From NCBI RefSeq assembly GCF_014648075.1, contig NZ_BMQK01000001.1:310001-374000 (forward strand): DNA of 64,000 nucleotides, given 5' to 3'. The DNA comes from Streptomyces ruber (lineage in GTDB: Bacteria; Actinomycetota; Actinomycetes; Streptomycetales; Streptomycetaceae). This document shows positions 16,707 through 23,776 of this stretch, one piece after another. A program made the position numbers and the translations under genes. Positions within the stretch are counted from its first letter, which is position 1. Every line of letters begins with the position of its first letter. A model generated the notes under the pieces. That model had not been told where the DNA came from and did not search any database. It saw only the letters and a list, made by a program, of their open reading frames with translations.

Positions 16707-16895
16707 CTAGTGGGCGGCGGGCGCCGTACGGGGAGTGGCGGCCAGCCGCAGGCCGATCTCGACGAGGGTCCAGCCGAGGCGGGAACGGAGGCCGCGGGGG
16801 CGCCGGGCCGCGGCGGCGAGGCGGTACGCGTCGGCCTCGGTGCGGAGCTCGGCGGCGCGGGTGTGGTGCAGGGGTAAGTGGGTCTCGGGATGCAT
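16707..16895 (-). CDS. Small basic protein downstream of the ArsR-type regulator
   Basis: 62 residues, MHPETHLPLHHTRAAELRTEADAYRLAAAARRPRGLRSRLGW..., His/Arg/Ala-rich, with a weakly hydrophobic LVEIGLRLAAT near the end. It starts 11 bases beyond the stop of the regulator gene, on the same strand, so the two are probably co-transcribed. The pattern of an amphipathic Arg-rich helix preceding a short hydrophobic one resembles a peripheral membrane protein, but I do not recognise a family. Confidence 0.65.
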   Translation of the reverse strand: MHPETHLPLHHTRAAELRTEADAYRLAAAARRPRGLRSRLGWTLVEIGLRLAATPRTAPAAH

Positions 16896-16906
16896 CGGGC
16901 GGCCTC

Positions 16907-17491
16907 TCAGTCCGTGTGGGTGGGCAGGACGTGCGTGTGGATGCGCACCTGCTCGGCGTCGGGGGTGTCGGCGTCGGGGGCCAGCGCCCGGTAACCGCTG
17001 ATGAGGTCGTGCATCTTCTGCACGAGTTCGGAGGCGAGCGCGGGCGTCAGGTTCAGCCTCCAGTCGCTCAGGTCCGAGGCGTCGTTCCACTCCTCGGACC
17101 ACTCGTGGCGGGTGCCGAGCCAGGTGGCCAGCTCCTGGGTGTGGGTGTTGGCCACCTCGTGCAGGTACAGGGCGGCGGCTCCGCGCACTTCGGGACTGCT
17201 GTCCCTGACGATCGCGTTGTCGAGCTGCACACCCTGGGCCACCGCCTGCCACCAGCGCTCCCGCCCCTTGCCGTGCTCCGGCGCGTCCTCGACGAACCCG
17301 TGCGCGGCGAGCTGGCGCAGGTGGTAGCTGGTGGCGCCGCTCGACTCGCCCAGCTTCGCGGCCAGCTGGGACGCCGTGGCCGGTCCGTTGAGCCGCAGCG
17401 TGTACAGCAGACGCATGCGCAGCGGGTGCGCCAGCCCGCGCAGCGAGCGGGCGTCGAGGGTGCGGACGGGCCAGTCCCGGGGCTCGGTCAT
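16907..17491 (-). CDS. ArsR-like winged-helix transcriptional regulator
   Basis: 194 residues. The winged helix is LRGLAHPLRMRLLYTLRLNGPATASQLAAKLGESSGATSYHLRQLAAHGFVEDAPEHGKGRERWW (~15-80), the common HTH_20/ArsR type with its helix-wing. It lacks the metal-binding CxC of ArsR/SmtB. The C-terminal half (~90-194) is helical and probably dimerises or binds a small ligand. The ATG at 17491 is the plausible start because the longer reading runs into the palindromes at 17510-17553. Target is likely itself and the 62-aa partner. Confidence 0.88.
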   Translation of the reverse strand: MTEPRDWPVRTLDARSLRGLAHPLRMRLLYTLRLNGPATASQLAAKLGESSGATSYHLRQLAAHGFVEDAPEHGKGRERWWQAVAQGVQLDNAIVRDSSPEVRGAAALYLHEVANTHTQELATWLGTRHEWSEEWNDASDLSDWRLNLTPALASELVQKMHDLISGYRALAPDADTPDAEQVRIHTHVLPTHTD

Positions 17492-17509
17492 GCGTACCAA
17501 GGTAGCTAT

Positions 17510-17553
17510 GCAAAGAAACCGTTGCAACGGATTTTTTGCAACGAGTTCTTTGC
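17510..17553. promoter_or_regulatory. Nested inverted repeats upstream of the ArsR-like gene
   Basis: GCAAAGAA (17510-17517) is repeated inverted as TTCTTTGC (17546-17553). Between them lie a perfect 12-bp palindrome CCGTTGCAACGG (17519-17530) and a further TTGCAACG (17537-17544). The AT-rich centre stands out sharply from the GC-rich background. This is a likely operator array for the ArsR-like regulator, 19-62 bp upstream of its start, and may also touch the leader of the cold-shock gene on the other strand. Confidence 0.65.
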
Positions 17554-17595
17554 GTGCTCGCACCCGGGCGGTGCTGCTGCCCGAGCGGGCTGTGC

Positions 17596-17728
17596 TAGGC
17601 TGTACGAGTTGCAGTTGTGGTACCCATGAACCTGTGTGCGCCTGACGGAAATGTTTCTCCCGCAGGCGCATTATTTGTTTTCCGGCATCTCCGGATGGGG
17701 CCTCTGCCTACACGAAGAGGAGCAGGTC
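17596..17728 (+). promoter_or_regulatory. Promoter and structured 5' leader of the cold-shock gene
   Basis: TGC-TAGGCT at 17593-17601 resembles an extended -10, giving a leader of roughly 120 nt. In it TGCGCCTG (17637-17644) pairs with CAGGCGCA (17663-17670), an 8-bp stem with an 18-nt loop. Part of the leader is AU-rich for this genome (ATTATTTGTTTT at 17669-17680). Long structured leaders are usual for cold-shock mRNAs and can respond to temperature; that is inference here. Confidence 0.5.
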
Positions 17729-17932
17729 ATGGCACAGGGAACCGTGAAGTGGTTCAACTCCGAGAAGGGGTTCGGTTTCATTCAGCAGGACGGCGGCGGC
17801 CCCGACGTCTTCGCTCACTACTCGAACATTGCGACCCAGGGCTTCCGTGAGCTCCAGGAGGGCCAGCGGGTCTCCTTCGACGTCACGCAGGGCCAGAAGG
17901 GTCCGCAGGCGGAGAACATCGTCCCCGCCTGA
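17729..17932 (+). CDS. cspA: Cold-shock protein (CspA family)
   Basis: 67 residues, the normal CSP length, with both RNA-binding motifs: RNP1 (KGFGFIQ) and RNP2 (VFAHYS). It begins [17 protein letters not shown] with AGAGGAG upstream, so the start is certain. The protein is a single-stranded nucleic acid chaperone. A strong hairpin 22 bases after its stop separates it from the DEAD-box helicase, which probably works with it in unwinding RNA structure at low temperature. Which Streptomyces paralogue it is cannot be told from the sequence. Confidence 0.95.
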   Translation: MAQGTVKWFNSEKGFGFIQQDGGGPDVFAHYSNIATQGFRELQEGQRVSFDVTQGQKGPQAENIVPA

Positions 17933-17954
17933 TCACCGGACGCGTATCCGCTTG

Positions 17955-17990
17955 CCGGGGTCCGCACCGTCATGGTGCGGACCCCGGTTT
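17955..17990 (+). terminator. Strong terminator/attenuator between cspA and the helicase
   Basis: A perfect 14-bp stem (CCGGGGTCCGCACC at 17955-17968, GGTGCGGACCCCGG at 17974-17987) with a GTCAT loop, followed by TTTGT. It would end cspA transcripts, while read-through would transcribe the helicase whose start lies 30 bp downstream. Confidence 0.9.
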
Positions 17991-18019
17991 GTGCTGTTCT
18001 CAGGAAGGCAGACCACCGC

Positions 18020-19819
18020 ATGCCCCGCAGGCCCCAGAAGCCGACCCGGCGCGCCTCGTCAGCATCACGGCCCACGTCGCCGCCGAGGGAGTTCCGGCTG
18101 CCGGAAAGCACGACTCCCGCACTCCCCGCCGTCGAGGACTTCTCCGGTCTGGACATGCCCGAGGGGCTGCTGAAGACCCTCACCGCGCAAGGCGTGACCA
18201 CCCCGTTCCCCATCCAGGCGGCCACGCTGCCCAACTCGATCGCCGGCCGCGACGTACTGGCGCGGGGACGCACCGGCTCCGGCAAGACCCTCGCGTTCGG
18301 GCTGGCGCTGCTGGCCCGTACGGCCGGACTGCGCGCGGAGCCCGGAGCGCCCCTCGCCCTGGTGCTGGTGCCCACCCGCGAACTCGCCCAGCAGGTGACG
18401 GACGCGCTGAGCCCCTACGCGACGGCGGTGAACCTCCGCATGGCCACCGTGGTGGGCGGGCTGTCCATCACCAAGCAGGCCGCTGCGCTGCGGCGTGGCG
18501 CCGAGGTGGTCGTGGCGAGCCCCGGCAGGCTCAACGACCTCGTGGAACGTGGTGACTGCGTGCTCGGCGACGTACGCATCACGGTGCTGGACGAGGCCGA
18601 CCAGATGACCGACATGGGCTTCCTGCCGCAGATCACCAAGCTGATCCAGCAGGTACGGCCCGACGGGCAGCGCATGCTCTTCTCGGCCACCCTGGACAGC
18701 AACGTCGACCGTCTGGTGCAGCGGTTCCTGACCGACCCCGTGGTGCACTCCGTGGACCCGTCCGCGGGCGCGGTGACCACCATGGAGCACCACGTGCTCC
18801 ACGTCCAGGACGAGACCGACAAGAAGGCCGTCACCACGCGCATCGCGGCGCGTGACGGCCGGGTCATCCTCTTCCTCGACACCAAGAGGTCCGCCGACCG
18901 GCTCGCCAAGCGGCTGCTCGCCGTCGGTGTCCGGGCCGCGGCCCTGCACGGGGGCCGCTCCCAGCCACAGCGCAACCGCACCCTGGAACAGTTCAAGAAC
19001 GGCCAGGTCACCGCGCTGGTCGCGACGAACGTCGCGGCCCGCGGCATACACATCGACGACCTCGACCTCGTCGTGAACGTCGATCCCCCCGGCGACCACA
19101 AGGACTACCTCCACCGGGGCGGCCGCACGGCGCGCGCCGGCGGCTCGGGCAGCGTGGTCACGCTGGTCCTGCCCGACCAGAAGCGGGACGTCACCCGGCT
19201 GATGTCGGACGCGGGCATCCGCCCCCGGACGGCTCGCGTCACGTCGGGCGACACGGAGCTGGCCACCATCACGGGTGCCCGCGAGCCGTCCGGCGTGCCC
19301 GTCACCATCGAGGTCCCGCAGCCCGCGGTACCGGCGGCGGACCGGAAGACCGGCACCGAGCCGGGCAGGCGGTCCGGCCGCCGCCGCAGGGGCGCGGCCG
19401 CGCCCGGCGCCGCCTCGGCGGCCGGTGGCCGGGGCTCCGGTCGTGGGGCCGCGGGGGCCGCCGCTGCTCCGGCGGCCAATGGACGCGGGTCCGGCCGCCG
19501 GACGGCGACCGGCGCTGCCGGTGGCCGGGATTCCGGTCATTCCGGTCGTGGGGCCGCGGGGTCCGGTGGCGCTTCGGTCACCGGCGGTGGGCGCGGTTCG
19601 GGCCGCCGGGCGGAAGCCGGCACGGGCACGGGCGGTGCCGTCGGCGCCGGCGGCCGCAGGTCCGACCGCCGGTCCGGCGCCACGACCGCCGCCGCGACCG
19701 GCAAGGCCGTCCGCGGGTCCGGCCGCCGGACGGCGACCGGCGGTGCCGGCGGCGGCACAGCAGGCACCGGCAGCCGCAACCCCGGCGCCCGAGGCAGCCG
19801 CCGCAACACCACCACCTAG
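18020..19819 (+). CDS. DEAD-box RNA helicase with Gly/Arg-rich tail
   Basis: 599 residues. The RecA-like core has Q-motif-like PFPIQAATLP, motif I RTGSGKT, Ia PTRELA, II DEAD (DEADQM), III SAT, and motif VI HRGGRTARAG, all intact. The C-terminal ~170 residues are a Gly/Arg/Ser-rich, low-complexity tail with many RGSGR/GRRSGR units, an RNA-binding extension seen in cold-inducible CsdA/DeaD-type helicases. ATG 18020 has AGGAAGG upstream; an upstream in-frame ATG at 17972 falls inside the terminator stem. With cspA upstream the pair is likely a cold-shock RNA-remodelling unit. Confidence 0.93.
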   Translation: MPRRPQKPTRRASSASRPTSPPREFRLPESTTPALPAVEDFSGLDMPEGLLKTLTAQGVTTPFPIQAATLPNSIAGRDVLARGRTGSGKTLAFGLALLARTAGLRAEPGAPLALVLVPTRELAQQVTDALSPYATAVNLRMATVVGGLSITKQAAALRRGAEVVVASPGRLNDLVERGDCVLGDVRITVLDEADQMTDMGFLPQITKLIQQVRPDGQRMLFSATLDSNVDRLVQRFLTDPVVHSVDPSAGAVTTMEHHVLHVQDETDKKAVTTRIAARDGRVILFLDTKRSADRLAKRLLAVGVRAAALHGGRSQPQRNRTLEQFKNGQVTALVATNVAARGIHIDDLDLVVNVDPPGDHKDYLHRGGRTARAGGSGSVVTLVLPDQKRDVTRLMSDAGIRPRTARVTSGDTELATITGAREPSGVPVTIEVPQPAVPAADRKTGTEPGRRSGRRRRGAAAPGAASAAGGRGSGRGAAGAAAAPAANGRGSGRRTATGAAGGRDSGHSGRGAAGSGGASVTGGGRGSGRRAEAGTGTGGAVGAGGRRSDRRSGATTAAATGKAVRGSGRRTATGGAGGGTAGTGSRNPGARGSRRNTTT

Positions 19820-20184
19820 CCCGACACCGGGCGGCGTCCGGGCCGCCGGTCACTTCGCGCGGGCCCGGAAGCCGGGGACCGTGGTGGCGTGGTCGGGGTG
19901 CGGCGGCGGGCTCGTCGTCGCCCGGCCGCCGTTGTGACTCCGCCACGCCGCCGTCGTCGTGACTCCGCCACCCGCGCCGCCCGGTCTCCGCGTCAGGCGG
20001 CGTCCGCCCTGGCGGGCATCGCTCGAAGCCGTCCGTCGGCGGCGTGCTCGTACCACCGCGCCGCGGCGACCGCGACGTCCCCGGCACCGCACCGACGGCG
20101 CGTGTACGGACGGCGCGAGCGACCGGGAAACGCGAGGCGGCCGGGCCGGGGCGGGCCCCGGCGCGGCCGCCTCGCCGTGCGCTC
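19820..20184. other. Non-coding gap with short repeats and a terminator
   Basis: No gene is supported in these 365 bp. The sequence has GTGACTCCGCCAC repeated with a 25-bp period around 19934-19971, and the long hairpin at 20132-20175. Short readings on both strands have no ribosome-binding site or recognisable content. Confidence 0.7.
20132..20175 (-). terminator. Long hairpin after the PBP gene
   Basis: GCGAGGCGGCCG (20132-20143) pairs with CGGCCGCCTCGC (20164-20175), and inside it GCCGGGG pairs with CCCCGGC. The stem is nearly 20 bp and sits ten bases beyond the stop of the PBP gene ending at 20185. Confidence 0.8.
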
Positions 20185-21921
20185 TCAGCCCCCCGCTCGC
20201 AGCAGCGCCGCCACGATCGGCCCCGCCGTCGATCCGCCGTGGCCGCCCTGCTGGACGACGCCGGCCGCGGCCAGGTCGCCCTTCCACGCGGTGAACCAGC
20301 CGTTGGGCTTCTCCTGGCCGTCGACCTCCGCGGAGCCCGTCTTGGCGCCGTAGTCGGGGCCGAGGCCCGCCATGGCCTCGGCCGCCGTGCCCGCCGCCGC
20401 CGTGTACTGCATGACCTCGCGGAGCTGCGCGTGGGTGGAGGCCGACATCGTGCGGGAGGCCGTGGCGAGGGTGCGGTTGTCCACGGACGGGGCGACCAGG
20501 TAGGGCTGCTTGAAGGTGCCCGTCTTCGCGGTGGCCGCCACCGACGCCATGTTCAGCGGGTTCATGCGCACCCCGCCCTGGCCGATCAGCGAGGCGGCCA
20601 TCGGGGCGTCGCTCTGCACCGGCACGGCGCCGTCGAAGGACGACACGCCGATGGACCAGTTGTCCAGGCCCAGGCCGAAGACCTCCTGGGCCTCCTTGGT
20701 CAGGGAGTCGTCGTCCAGCTTCTCGGCCTGGGAGATGAAGGCCGTGTTGCAGGAACGGGAGAAGCTGTCCCGGAACGTGCCCTTCTTGATCTCGAACTTG
20801 TCGAGGTTCTGGAACTTCCAGCCGCCGTACGACGAGTACTTCGGGCAGGGATGCTCCTTGTCCACCGAGGCCAGGCCCTTGTCGAAGAGCATCGCAGCGG
20901 TCACGACCTTCATCGTGGAGCCCGGGGCGAGGGAGCCCTGGAAGGCCGTGTTGAAGTTCGGGTTGGAGTTGGCCACGGCGAGGATCTCGCCGGTCGACGG
21001 GCGCAGCACGACGACCGACGCCCGCTCCTTCGCCGCGACCTGCTCCTCGGCGGCCTTCTGCAGGCTCGGGCTGAGTGTCGTCCGCAGGGTCCCGGGGGTG
21101 CCCTCGCTCAGTTCCAGCAGCGTCTTGTCGGGAACCTTGTCGTCGGCCGACTTCTTCGTCCCGGCCGCCCGCGAGGACGCCTCCGGGCCACCCGGGTCGG
21201 CCGGATCCGCGGACTCCTCCGGGGATCCCGCGCGGACCACCCGCAGCTCGATCCCCGCCTTGCCCCCGGCCTTGTCGCCGTACTTCTCCCGCAGTCCGTC
21301 CAGCACGGTGGCCAGCGACGGGTACGCCTTCGCCGTCAGTTCGCCGCCGTCCCGGTCGAGCGCCTTCACCGGGGGCGTGCCCGCCTCGCCCGTCACCAGC
21401 CGGTCGCCCTCGGCGAGGTCGGGGTGGACGACGGACGGCTGCCAGTCGACCACCGGTTCACCGTCGTCGACGGCCCGTACGACCGTCAGCGACGACCGGT
21501 AGGACAGCGGCTTGCTGACGTCCTCGTACGACACCGTGCCCGTCACCGAGAAGGGGACCTTGCCGCCGGACGGCGTCCCGGGTGTGAGGGTGACGTCGGT
21601 GATCCGCGCGTCCTTCTCGAAGCCGGTCAGCGCGGCCGTCGCGGCCGCCCTGTCGTCCGTCGCGGCCGCCGCCCGTGCCACCGAGCCGTCCTGCCACGCG
21701 GTGAGGAAGCCGGACGCGGCCGAGGTGACCTCCTCCGCCGTCAGGGGACCGGTCTCGACGGTCTCGGCGGCGGCCGAGGCCGTCGCGTCCTGCGCCGCAT
21801 CCCCGCCGAACAGGCTGTACGCGCCGAACGCCCCGCCGCCGACCACGACGGCGATCAGTCCGCCCATGACGACCGGACGGTTCCTGCTCTTCTCCTCGGC
21901 GACGCGCCTTCTCTTGCCCAC
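20185..21921 (-). CDS. Class B penicillin-binding protein, MecA_N type (transpeptidase)
   Basis: 578 residues from GTG 21921. A cytoplasmic KRRR start and one TM helix (VVMGGLIAVVVGGGAFGAY, ~20-38) anchor it. An NTF2-like MecA_N domain (~60-170) is followed by a dimerisation-type region and the transpeptidase: Ser335-Thr-Met-Lys338, Ser390-Cys-Asn392 and Lys527-Thr-Gly-Ser. All three penicillin-binding motifs are intact, so it should be a functional peptidoglycan transpeptidase. It is the last of a minus-strand series (mannosyltransferase, PBP, PBP) and is clearly paralogous to the gene at 22016-23644. A Ser/Glu/Pro linker (~235-265) is unique to this copy. Confidence 0.93.
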   Translation of the reverse strand: MGKRRRVAEEKSRNRPVVMGGLIAVVVGGGAFGAYSLFGGDAAQDATASAAAETVETGPLTAEEVTSAASGFLTAWQDGSVARAAAATDDRAAATAALTGFEKDARITDVTLTPGTPSGGKVPFSVTGTVSYEDVSKPLSYRSSLTVVRAVDDGEPVVDWQPSVVHPDLAEGDRLVTGEAGTPPVKALDRDGGELTAKAYPSLATVLDGLREKYGDKAGGKAGIELRVVRAGSPEESADPADPGGPEASSRAAGTKKSADDKVPDKTLLELSEGTPGTLRTTLSPSLQKAAEEQVAAKERASVVVLRPSTGEILAVANSNPNFNTAFQGSLAPGSTMKVVTAAMLFDKGLASVDKEHPCPKYSSYGGWKFQNLDKFEIKKGTFRDSFSRSCNTAFISQAEKLDDDSLTKEAQEVFGLGLDNWSIGVSSFDGAVPVQSDAPMAASLIGQGGVRMNPLNMASVAATAKTGTFKQPYLVAPSVDNRTLATASRTMSASTHAQLREVMQYTAAAGTAAEAMAGLGPDYGAKTGSAEVDGQEKPNGWFTAWKGDLAAAGVVQQGGHGGSTAGPIVAALLRAGG

Positions 21922-22015
21922 AGCTTTCCGATCCTCCGCTGTCCCCAGGCCCCCGGTGCCCTCGCACTCCCCAACGAGAGCACCACCCTAGAGTCCCGGT
22001 GTGACAGCGGTGACG

Positions 22016-23644
22016 TCAGCCACCCGCTCGTAGCACAGCCGCGACAATCGGGCCGGCCGCCTCGCCGCCGCGGCCGCCCTCCTGGGCCATGGCCGCGGCC
22101 GCCATGTCATCGCGGAAGCCGGTGAACCAGCTGTTGGCCGTCTCCTGCCCGTCGACCTCGGCGGAGCCGGTCTTGGCGCCGATGTCGCCGCTCAGCCCGG
22201 CCATCGCGGCGGCGCCGGTGCCGCTGGTCGCGGTGCGGTTCATCATCTGGCGCAGCTGCTGCGCCGTACCCGCGGACAGGCCCTCCGCCGTCGCCAGCTC
22301 GCGGTCGTCGAGCTCCTGCGGGACGATGACCGGCTGCTTGAAGGCGCCCGTCTTGACGGTCGCGGTGACGGAGGCCATGTTCAGCGGGCTCATCTGCACC
22401 TTGCCCTGGCCCAGCATGTTGGCCGCGGTGTCGGGGCCGCCGGACGCGGGCACCGAGCCGTCGAAGGAGGGGACACCGACCTTCCAGTCGTCCCGGCCGA
22501 GCCCGAACCGCTCCTCGGCCTCCTTGGTCAGCGAGTCGACCTTCACCTCGTCCGCGTACTTCACGAACGCCGTGTTGCAGGAGCGGGCGAAGCTCTCCGA
22601 GAGGGTCGCCCGCTCATTGGGTGTCATGCCCTCCAGGTTGTGGAAGGTCGCGCCCTGCCACATGGCGTCGTCCGGGCAGGGCGCCGGGCCGTCGGCCGTG
22701 GTGACGCCGTTGTCGATGAGGGTGGCGGCGCTGACGATCTTCATGGTGGAGCCGGGCGCCAGCTGGCCGAGGAAGGCCGCGTTGAACCCGTCCTCACGGT
22801 GGTTGGCGACGGCCAGCACCTCGCCGGTGCTCGGCTTGAGGGCCACCACCGAGGACTCGGCGTACTGCTGCACCGCCTTCTCGGCCGCCGCCTGCGCGTC
22901 CGCGTCGATCGTGGTCGGCAGCCGGCCCGCCTCGCCCTCGGCGAGCGTCACCAGGGTGGTGTCGGCCTCGTCCTTCTGGCTCTCGCCGCGCCGGACCGTG
23001 AGCTCGATGCCGGGCGTGCCGCCCGCCTCCGCGCCGTACTTCTCGCGCAGCGCGTCCAGGATCGGGCCGAGGGAGGGATACTTCTCCTTGGTGAGTTCCT
23101 TCCCGTCGCGGTCCACGGCCTCGATGGGCGGCGCCGCGGCCTCGCCGGTGACGAGCGTGTCGCCCTTCCCCTTGAGCTCGGGGTGCACGACGGACGGCTC
23201 CCAGTCGACCAGGGCTCTTCCGGTGGTCTCCCCGCGCACGACGGTGAGTTCGCTCTCGTACGCGAGCGGCTTGCTCATGCCCTCGTACGACACCGTCGCC
23301 TTCACCGAGAAGGGCACGGTGCGCCCGGTGGTCCTGCCGGGGGTGATCCGTACGTCGTGGATGTGGGCGACGTCGCGGAAGGTGGCCAGCAGCGCCCCGG
23401 CCTGCCCGGCGTAGTTGGTGTACGAGGCCGCGGTGCTCCCGTCACCCTTCTCCCAGGCATCGAAGAACGCCTCGGCCGTCTCCCGCACCTCGTCGGCGTC
23501 CGGCGGCCCGGACTTCACGACAGGCGAGACCGGCCCCCCGTCCCCGTTCAACGCGGACACGACGTTGAACGCGCCGTAGCCCGCGGCCCCCACCATCGCG
23601 GCGAACACCCCACCGATGATCGAAACCTTCGCCCCCTTGCGCAT
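22016..23644 (-). CDS. Class B penicillin-binding protein, MecA_N type (paralogue)
   Basis: 542 residues from ATG 23644 (GGAGGGGAG upstream; an in-frame ATG nine codons earlier is less likely). One TM helix after MRKGAKVS, a MecA_N/NTF2 domain, then the transpeptidase with Ser299-Thr-Met-Lys302, a Ser-Cys-Asn (ARSCNTAF) and Lys-Thr-Gly-Ser (GAKTGSAEV). It resembles the neighbouring PBP along its whole length, and both end AGPIVAA(L/V)LRAGG, so they arose by tandem duplication. In S. coelicolor the comparable pair (from memory SCO3156/3157) is associated with envelope stress; I cannot show SigE control here. Confidence 0.93.
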   Translation of the reverse strand: MRKGAKVSIIGGVFAAMVGAAGYGAFNVVSALNGDGGPVSPVVKSGPPDADEVRETAEAFFDAWEKGDGSTAASYTNYAGQAGALLATFRDVAHIHDVRITPGRTTGRTVPFSVKATVSYEGMSKPLAYESELTVVRGETTGRALVDWEPSVVHPELKGKGDTLVTGEAAAPPIEAVDRDGKELTKEKYPSLGPILDALREKYGAEAGGTPGIELTVRRGESQKDEADTTLVTLAEGEAGRLPTTIDADAQAAAEKAVQQYAESSVVALKPSTGEVLAVANHREDGFNAAFLGQLAPGSTMKIVSAATLIDNGVTTADGPAPCPDDAMWQGATFHNLEGMTPNERATLSESFARSCNTAFVKYADEVKVDSLTKEAEERFGLGRDDWKVGVPSFDGSVPASGGPDTAANMLGQGKVQMSPLNMASVTATVKTGAFKQPVIVPQELDDRELATAEGLSAGTAQQLRQMMNRTATSGTGAAAMAGLSGDIGAKTGSAEVDGQETANSWFTGFRDDMAAAAMAQEGGRGGEAAGPIVAAVLRAGG

Positions 23645-23676
23645 CGCGCGCTCCCCTCCCCACGGCTCCACGTTTT

Positions 23677-23688
23677 TGAACGCGTTCA
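23677..23688. promoter_or_regulatory. Perfect 12-bp palindrome upstream of the first PBP
   Basis: TGAACGCGTTCA, embedded in TTTT...GTAAA, lies 33-44 bp upstream of the PBP start at 23644. It is symmetric like a LacI/TetR-type half-site pair. No regulator sits nearby. Confidence 0.4.
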
Positions 23689-23729
23689 GTAAACCCGGTC
23701 GTGACCCACTGTATGCGGCGGGAGTGAAC

Positions 23730-23767
23730 GGTGGGAGGGGTGCTCCGGATTTACCACACCTCCCACC
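23730..23767 (-). terminator. Hairpin after the mannosyltransferase gene
   Basis: GGTGGGAGG (23730-23738) and CCTCCCACC (23759-23767) form a 9-bp stem ten bases past the mannosyltransferase stop. It separates it from the PBPs, so the three genes are not simply one operon. Confidence 0.7.
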
Positions 23768-23776
23768 CGGGTCCTG

